A stretch of DNA of 64,000 nt, from contig NZ_AP014946.1 of the NCBI RefSeq assembly GCF_002355335.1, positions 3,983,501-4,047,500 of the forward strand, given 5' to 3'. This document shows, piece after piece, positions 59,948 through 64,000 of this stretch. The position numbers and the translations under genes were made by a program. Within the stretch, counting starts at the first letter, position 1. The number at the start of each line of letters is the position of its first letter. This DNA comes from Variibacter gotjawalensis. GTDB taxonomy: Bacteria; Pseudomonadota; Alphaproteobacteria; Rhizobiales; Xanthobacteraceae. The notes under the pieces were generated by a model. The model saw only the letters and a list, made by a program, of their open reading frames with translations, was not told where the DNA came from and searched no databases.

Positions 59948-60874
59948 ATGCGGCACTCAGCGCTCCGGCGATCATTAGGCGTTTTTCTCGCAGCAACTTT
60001 GCTCGCAGGGCATCTGTTTTCACCAGCGGTCGCGCTCGCGCAGACGGCCCCCTCCGCACCGGCGCAACAACAGCCGGCTGCGCAGCCCCCCGCAGCACCT
60101 GCGCCGGCCACTCCGGCGCCCGCTGCCGAAGAAGCGACCGAAACACCGAGCGCGATCCCCGCCGTTCTCCCGCATGAGCTGACCCCGTGGGGCATGTTCA
60201 TGGCGGCCGACTTGGTCGTCAAAGCCGTGATGATCGGTCTTGCCTTCGCGTCGTTGCTGACCTGGACGGTCTGGCTCGCGAAAGGCATCGAACTTTACAG
60301 CGCGCGCCTCGTCGCGCACCGCTCGCTCAAAGCGCTCTCGCAGGCGCGCGATCTGCACGAAGGCTCGGAGACGATCGGCAATCGCGGCACCGTGCGCTCG
60401 CTCGTCAACGCGGCGCAGCTCGAACTCGATATGTCGGCCGATCTGCACGAGAAGGAAGGCATCAAGGACCGCATCGCGTCCCGCCTCTCGCGTATCGAGG
60501 CCGCTGCCGGCCGCCGCATTTCGCGTGGCACCGGCGTGCTCGCGACCATCGGCTCCACGGCTCCGTTCGTCGGCCTGTTTGGCACCGTCTGGGGCATCAT
60601 GAATTCGTTCATCGGCATCTCGAAGTCGCAGACGACGAACCTCGCCGTCGTCGCGCCCGGCATCGCCGAAGCGCTGCTCGCCACCGCGATCGGCCTCGTC
60701 GCCGCTATCCCGGCCGTCATGATCTACAACGTCTTCGCCCGCGGCATCACGGCGTATCGCGCGCAGCTCGGTGACGCTGCTGCCGAAATCCTCCGCCTCG
60801 TCAGTCGCGATCTCGATCGCGAGGAAGCCGCCGCGCATCAGGCGCGGAGTTCCCGTCGTATGGCGGCCGAATAA
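59948..60874 (+). CDS. exbB: TonB-system energiser ExbB
   Basis: 308 residues. A signal-like N-terminus (1-31) is followed by a Pro/Ala-rich stretch (about 32-68), then the ExbB core with three membrane helices, including GTGVLATIGSTAPFVGLFGTVWGIMNSF and VAPGIAEALLATAIGLVAAIPAV. It forms the proton-driven motor with ExbD. The ATG at 59948 was chosen over GTG 59909, both with weak ribosome sites. Overlaps exbD (TAATG). Confidence 0.93.
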   Translation: MRHSALRRSLGVFLAATLLAGHLFSPAVALAQTAPSAPAQQQPAAQPPAAPAPATPAPAAEEATETPSAIPAVLPHELTPWGMFMAADLVVKAVMIGLAFASLLTWTVWLAKGIELYSARLVAHRSLKALSQARDLHEGSETIGNRGTVRSLVNAAQLELDMSADLHEKEGIKDRIASRLSRIEAAAGRRISRGTGVLATIGSTAPFVGLFGTVWGIMNSFIGISKSQTTNLAVVAPGIAEALLATAIGLVAAIPAVMIYNVFARGITAYRAQLGDAAAEILRLVSRDLDREEAAAHQARSSRRMAAE

Positions 60875-61299
60875 TGGGCACGCGGCTCGAGGCACCGAGC
60901 GACGATCTCGCCGAGGTCAGCGAGATCAACGTGACGCCGTTCATCGACGTCATGCTCGTGCTTCTCATCATCTTCATGATCGCGGCCCCGCTCGCCACCG
61001 TCGACATTGCGGTCGACCTACCCGGCACCAACGCGCAGCGACAGCCGCGCCCCGACAAACCGATCTTCCTCACCATCAAACGCGACAAGACCGTGGCGCT
61101 CGGCGAAGAGCCGATCACGCGCGGCCAGATCGGCGCCGCGGTGAGCCGCGTCACCAACGGCGATCGCAAGCAGCGCATCTTCGTCCGCGCCGACAAGTCG
61201 GTGCCGTATGGCGAAATGATGGATGTAATGAACGCACTTCGGGCAGCCGGCTACCTTAAAGTTGCCTTGGTCGCACTGGAAAACTCTCCAGGAACATGA
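60874..61299 (+). CDS. exbD: TonB-system energiser ExbD
   Basis: 141 residues. INVTPFIDVMLVLLIIFMIAAP is the single helix with the essential Asp (Asp25 region), followed by a periplasmic domain ending in ADKSVPYGEMMDVMNALR. Overlaps tonB by ATGA. Confidence 0.95.
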   Translation: MGTRLEAPSDDLAEVSEINVTPFIDVMLVLLIIFMIAAPLATVDIAVDLPGTNAQRQPRPDKPIFLTIKRDKTVALGEEPITRGQIGAAVSRVTNGDRKQRIFVRADKSVPYGEMMDVMNALRAAGYLKVALVALENSPGT

Positions 61300-62051
61300 C
61301 CGATATCGACGCCCACGATTCACCGCGCAGCCGAGAAGTTTTCCGCTGGGGCGCGTGCTTCGCTTGCGTGCTCGCTCTGCACGGCGGCGTCGCTTGGGCA
61401 TTGATGAATCAGGAAGAGGCTGCCGACGTCTACGAAGGCAACACGCTGAATCTCGAACTCGCCGCGATGCCGGATCAGGTCTCGCCGTCGAATGCGCTGG
61501 CGAGCGGCGAGCCGCAGGAAGCGGTCGAAGAGCAGCAAGCCGTCCACGCCGAGAAGCCTGAGGAAAAGGTCGAGAAGGAAGACGAGAAGCCGCCGACCGA
61601 AGTGCCGCCCTCGGAAGATCCGCAGAAATACATCGCGCCGCTGGAAGCCGCCGAAGTCACGCTGCCGACCGCCGAGCCGCCGAAGAAAGTCGTCGAGACG
61701 CAGCAGCCGGTCGAAGAGCGCGAGCGCCGCGAGGAGACCGCGCGCACGTCATCGATGGGCAACCCGCAGACGCCGCAATGGCGCGCGCGTCTCGCCGCTC
61801 ACCTGCAGCGCTTCAAGCGCTATCCGAATGACGGCGCCCGCGCGACCGGAACCACGCAGATCGAATTCGCTGTCGACCGCGCCGGTAAGCTGGTCCACGC
61901 CAAGGTGCTGAAGGGCTCCGGCAGCGACGCGCTCGATAAGGCCGCCATCGAGATGCTGCGCCGCGCCGAGCCGCTCCCCGTTCCTCCGTCGAACATCGAC
62001 GAAGCTCAGCTGAAAATGCTGGTTCCGGTCAAATTTACCCTGCCGAAGTAA
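61296..62051 (+). CDS. tonB: TonB energy-transducing protein
   Basis: 251 residues. One N-terminal helix (about 17-37), a long Glu/Pro/Lys-rich periplasmic spacer (about 65-150) and the TonB C-domain with FKRYPNDGARATGTTQIEF and ALDKAAIEMLRRAEPLPVPP. It transmits the proton gradient to outer-membrane receptors for siderophores or similar. No receptor gene lies in the window. Confidence 0.93.
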   Translation: MTDIDAHDSPRSREVFRWGACFACVLALHGGVAWALMNQEEAADVYEGNTLNLELAAMPDQVSPSNALASGEPQEAVEEQQAVHAEKPEEKVEKEDEKPPTEVPPSEDPQKYIAPLEAAEVTLPTAEPPKKVVETQQPVEERERREETARTSSMGNPQTPQWRARLAAHLQRFKRYPNDGARATGTTQIEFAVDRAGKLVHAKVLKGSGSDALDKAAIEMLRRAEPLPVPPSNIDEAQLKMLVPVKFTLPK

Positions 62052-62171
62052 GGTTGCGCCGTCCTGACGTTTCGACCTGCGGTCCCTAGCACAACCGACT
62101 AATCCCTGTTTCCTTGCGCGTCAAAAGCTGCATCATCAGCCGCTTAAGACTGCCGGGATCCAGAAACGCCA

Positions 62172-63458
62172 ATGGCACACGCCGCTTCCTCCGCCGCCAA
62201 TCGCAACGTCACGGCGATCGCCGACTTCGACCGGACCGCCGAGGGCATGCCGCTCACTTTCCGCGCGCCGAATGTCGACCGCGACGCGCGCGCACTACTG
62301 CGCGGCATGAACGTGGCCGAGTTCAAGCCAGGCGCTTATCCGCTTACGCTCATGCGCGAACGCTTCCGCATGATCGCGCGCGGCCTCGGCCGCCACGATT
62401 TCAACGGCGTACAGCGCGAGGTGATGGTCGGCCCTGCCGACAAGCCGGTGCATATCCGCATCTACACACCGAGTGGCCGCAAGGTGCGGCCGGTCTTCGT
62501 CTGGTTCCACGGCGGCGCGTTCCTGATCGGCGGGCCGGACACGGCGGATTCGATCTGCCGCAACATCGCGAACAAAACCGACTTCGCCGTGATCGCTGTC
62601 GAATATCGGCTTGCGCCGGAGCATTCGCTGCACGACGGCCGCGCCGACTGCATCGTCGCGCTCGATTGGATTTATCAACACGGCGCCGAGTACGGCATCG
62701 ACCCTGAACGCCTCGCGCTCGGCGGCGATTCGGCCGGCGGCAATCTCGCGGCTGTCATGGCGCAGGAATGCCGCAAACGCGGACGTCATCCGAAGCTGCA
62801 GGTTTTGATATATCCCGCGACCAATCTCGCCGAGTCGTATCCATCGCTCGACGAGAACGCGTCCGGCTACATGCTGACCGCCGAGATGATCGACTGGATC
62901 CGCATGACCATCGGCGACGAAGACGATTCTTTCGACGTGCGCTTGTCGCCGATTTACGAGCCGCAACTCGGTGGCCTCGCCGACGCGCTGGTGATTTCTG
63001 CCGGCTACGATCCGATCCGCGACGACGGACTGCATTACGCGCAGCTATTGCGCAACGCCGGCGTGCCTGTCGAGATCGCGCACTATGCCGGCGAATTCCA
63101 CGGCTTCCTGAATTTCGACACCGTCGTTGCCGCAGCGCGCGATGCGCTCAACCGCATCGCCATCGCGCTGGTCGACGCCTTCGACGACAAGCGCATCGTC
63201 GATCGCACCACCGAGATCGCCGATCCGGGCGCGGAGCGCGATCAAAGCCGCGTGCCGGATCTCTTCTCCGAATGGATGACGAGCAGTTTCATGGCCGGCG
63301 AGTGGTTCGAATATCAGCGCAACCGCACGCTCAAAGCATTTTTGCCGATGTTCGCCTCGCCGCTGGCGGACAGTCAGTTGTTCAACATGGCGTCGACGCT
63401 GCGCAACATGACGACGCAGTCGGCGCTTGAGGCGCACGTTACTTACGAGCAAAACTGA
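62172..63458 (+). CDS. HSL-type alpha/beta hydrolase with long C-terminal extension
   Basis: 428 residues. WFHGGAFLIGG holds the oxyanion loop, GGDSAGGNLAAV the Ser nucleophile, SAGYDPIRDDG the acid and EFHGFL the His. The N-terminal ~75 residues and the last ~90 (from about 340: DRTTEIADPGAERDQ to the end) have no match to the ~310-residue HSL core; the tail is helical. Probably an intracellular ester or polyester hydrolase, with the tail as a binding or oligomerisation part. Convergent and abutting with the MarR gene. Confidence 0.85.
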   Translation: MAHAASSAANRNVTAIADFDRTAEGMPLTFRAPNVDRDARALLRGMNVAEFKPGAYPLTLMRERFRMIARGLGRHDFNGVQREVMVGPADKPVHIRIYTPSGRKVRPVFVWFHGGAFLIGGPDTADSICRNIANKTDFAVIAVEYRLAPEHSLHDGRADCIVALDWIYQHGAEYGIDPERLALGGDSAGGNLAAVMAQECRKRGRHPKLQVLIYPATNLAESYPSLDENASGYMLTAEMIDWIRMTIGDEDDSFDVRLSPIYEPQLGGLADALVISAGYDPIRDDGLHYAQLLRNAGVPVEIAHYAGEFHGFLNFDTVVAAARDALNRIAIALVDAFDDKRIVDRTTEIADPGAERDQSRVPDLFSEWMTSSFMAGEWFEYQRNRTLKAFLPMFASPLADSQLFNMASTLRNMTTQSALEAHVTYEQN

Positions 63459-63908
63459 TTATTTGCCAGAAAGGCTGACGGCGCTTTCGAGTAGGCGCAG
63501 CGCCTGCAGAACATCGCCGCGCTGGCGTGCCGGGATCTGCGCGAGCAGCTTCGTCTCGAAAGCTTTAGCGATCGGCACCAGCCGCGCGTAAGCCTGACGG
63601 CCTGCCGCAGTCAACGAGAGATGCTCGACGCGCTTGTCGCTCTCTTCGGAAGTTCGCTTCAGCCACCGCCGCTTTTCAAGCGCCGCGACCGCACGCGAGA
63701 CCTTGGTCTTATGCATCGCCGAATGCGCGCCGATCGCGGTCGCCGTCATCGTCGGAATTTCGCCGAGCGTCGCGAGGATGCGCCATTCGGGCCGCGTCAG
63801 CCCATATTCGGCGCGATAGAGCGCCGAGAATTCGCGACTGACCGCATCCGCCAACCGGTTGAGCCGATACGGCAAAAAGTCTTCGAGCCGCAACTGATCG
63901 TTTGCCAT
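63459..63908 (-). CDS. MarR family transcriptional regulator
   Basis: 149 residues from ATG 63908 (153 from ATG 63920). The winged helix has AEYGLTRPEWRILATLGEIPTMTATAIGAHSAMHKTKVSRAVAALEKR (in pieces, about 35-82), with the wing EESDKRVEHLSLTAAGR. Represses a nearby gene set, likely the divergent gene that begins at the window edge. Neither start has a strong ribosome site. Confidence 0.88.
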   Translation of the reverse strand: MANDQLRLEDFLPYRLNRLADAVSREFSALYRAEYGLTRPEWRILATLGEIPTMTATAIGAHSAMHKTKVSRAVAALEKRRWLKRTSEESDKRVEHLSLTAAGRQAYARLVPIAKAFETKLLAQIPARQRGDVLQALRLLESAVSLSGK

Positions 63909-63983
63909 CGCGCCGCACATTGAAAGTTACAAACGCAACGACTACGAAGGGCCTCAGGAAACGTCAAGACGAAGGGCGAGACA

Positions 63984-64000
63984 TTGAAAAGCTGGATCGA
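63984..64000 (+). CDS. Possible start of a gene cut by the window end
   Basis: TTG 63984 preceded by GAAGGGCGAGACA could begin a frame (MKSWI...) divergent from the MarR gene. Too short to judge. Confidence 0.2.

Noticed and set aside
1-64000. tRNA or rRNA genes, phage or secretion genes
   Set aside because: No cloverleaf-like sequence with a GTTCRA arm and CCA end, and no phage or secretion motif, was found on either strand by eye.

Overview
The window is chromosomal, high-GC alphaproteobacterial DNA, most likely from the Hyphomicrobiales (Bradyrhizobium/Xanthobacteraceae-like). The basis is codon use, class III PHA synthase with a Phasin_2-type phasin, paired Liv-type ABC operons beside acyl-CoA genes, and several families of REP-like hairpin repeats of the kind common in that order. 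No rRNA, tRNA, CRISPR array, prophage or classical insertion sequence was seen. Genes are densely packed with many ATGA stop/start overlaps.

Layout. 1-12.8 kb is a lipid and carbon-storage neighbourhood: the reductase end of a CYP102 (P450 BM3-type) fusion cut by the window edge, a GNAT, a DUF445 membrane protein, a PhaE-like subunit with class III PhaC and a GNAT in one operon, a wax ester synthase/DGAT with an alpha/beta hydrolase, a phasin, an epoxide-hydrolase-like enzyme and FadD. 12.8-14.7 kb holds a flavoprotein/GST pair. 15-22.6 kb is a TetR-headed operon for a complete Liv-type ABC importer plus an acyl-CoA synthetase. 22.7-39.1 kb carries a small conserved protein, an HSL-type esterase, a second complete Liv importer, a beta-oxidation-like set (thiolase, HMG-CoA-synthase-like/DUF35 fusion, MFE-2-type SDR, acyl-CoA dehydrogenase, MaoC hydratase), an HxlR-MATE pair and a split AtuA system. 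39.2-42.4 kb has a TTT-type binding protein, an MFS transporter with a small membrane partner, and a DUF559 nuclease gene framed by REP-type inverted repeats. 42.6-49.7 kb holds an ABC exporter and an RND pump with two adaptors. 50-52.6 kb has CFA synthase/DUF427 and an aldose-epimerase-like gene. 52.5-54.6 kb is a TetR/NmrA/DUF1772 module with a symmetric operator. 54.6-59.7 kb is a CoA-catabolic cluster (SDR, CaiB/BaiF transferase, hydroxyacyl-CoA dehydrogenase, acetoacetate decarboxylase-like; divergent SDR and MaoC). 59.9-62.1 kb is exbB-exbD-tonB, followed by a long HSL-type esterase and a convergent MarR regulator.

How the genes fit together: the two Liv importers, acyl-CoA synthetases, dehydrogenases, hydratases and thiolase suggest uptake, CoA activation and chain shortening of carboxylic acids or branched/cyclic acyl compounds. 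The PHA synthase, phasin and WS/DGAT provide sinks for the resulting acyl-CoA. Substrates cannot be read from the sequence. The most unusual observations are the DUF559 gene that occupies the gap of a REP-type inverted repeat, the HMGS-like/DUF35 fusion that seems to have lost its catalytic residues beside an intact thiolase, the two-adaptor RND operon, and several clean palindromic operators.
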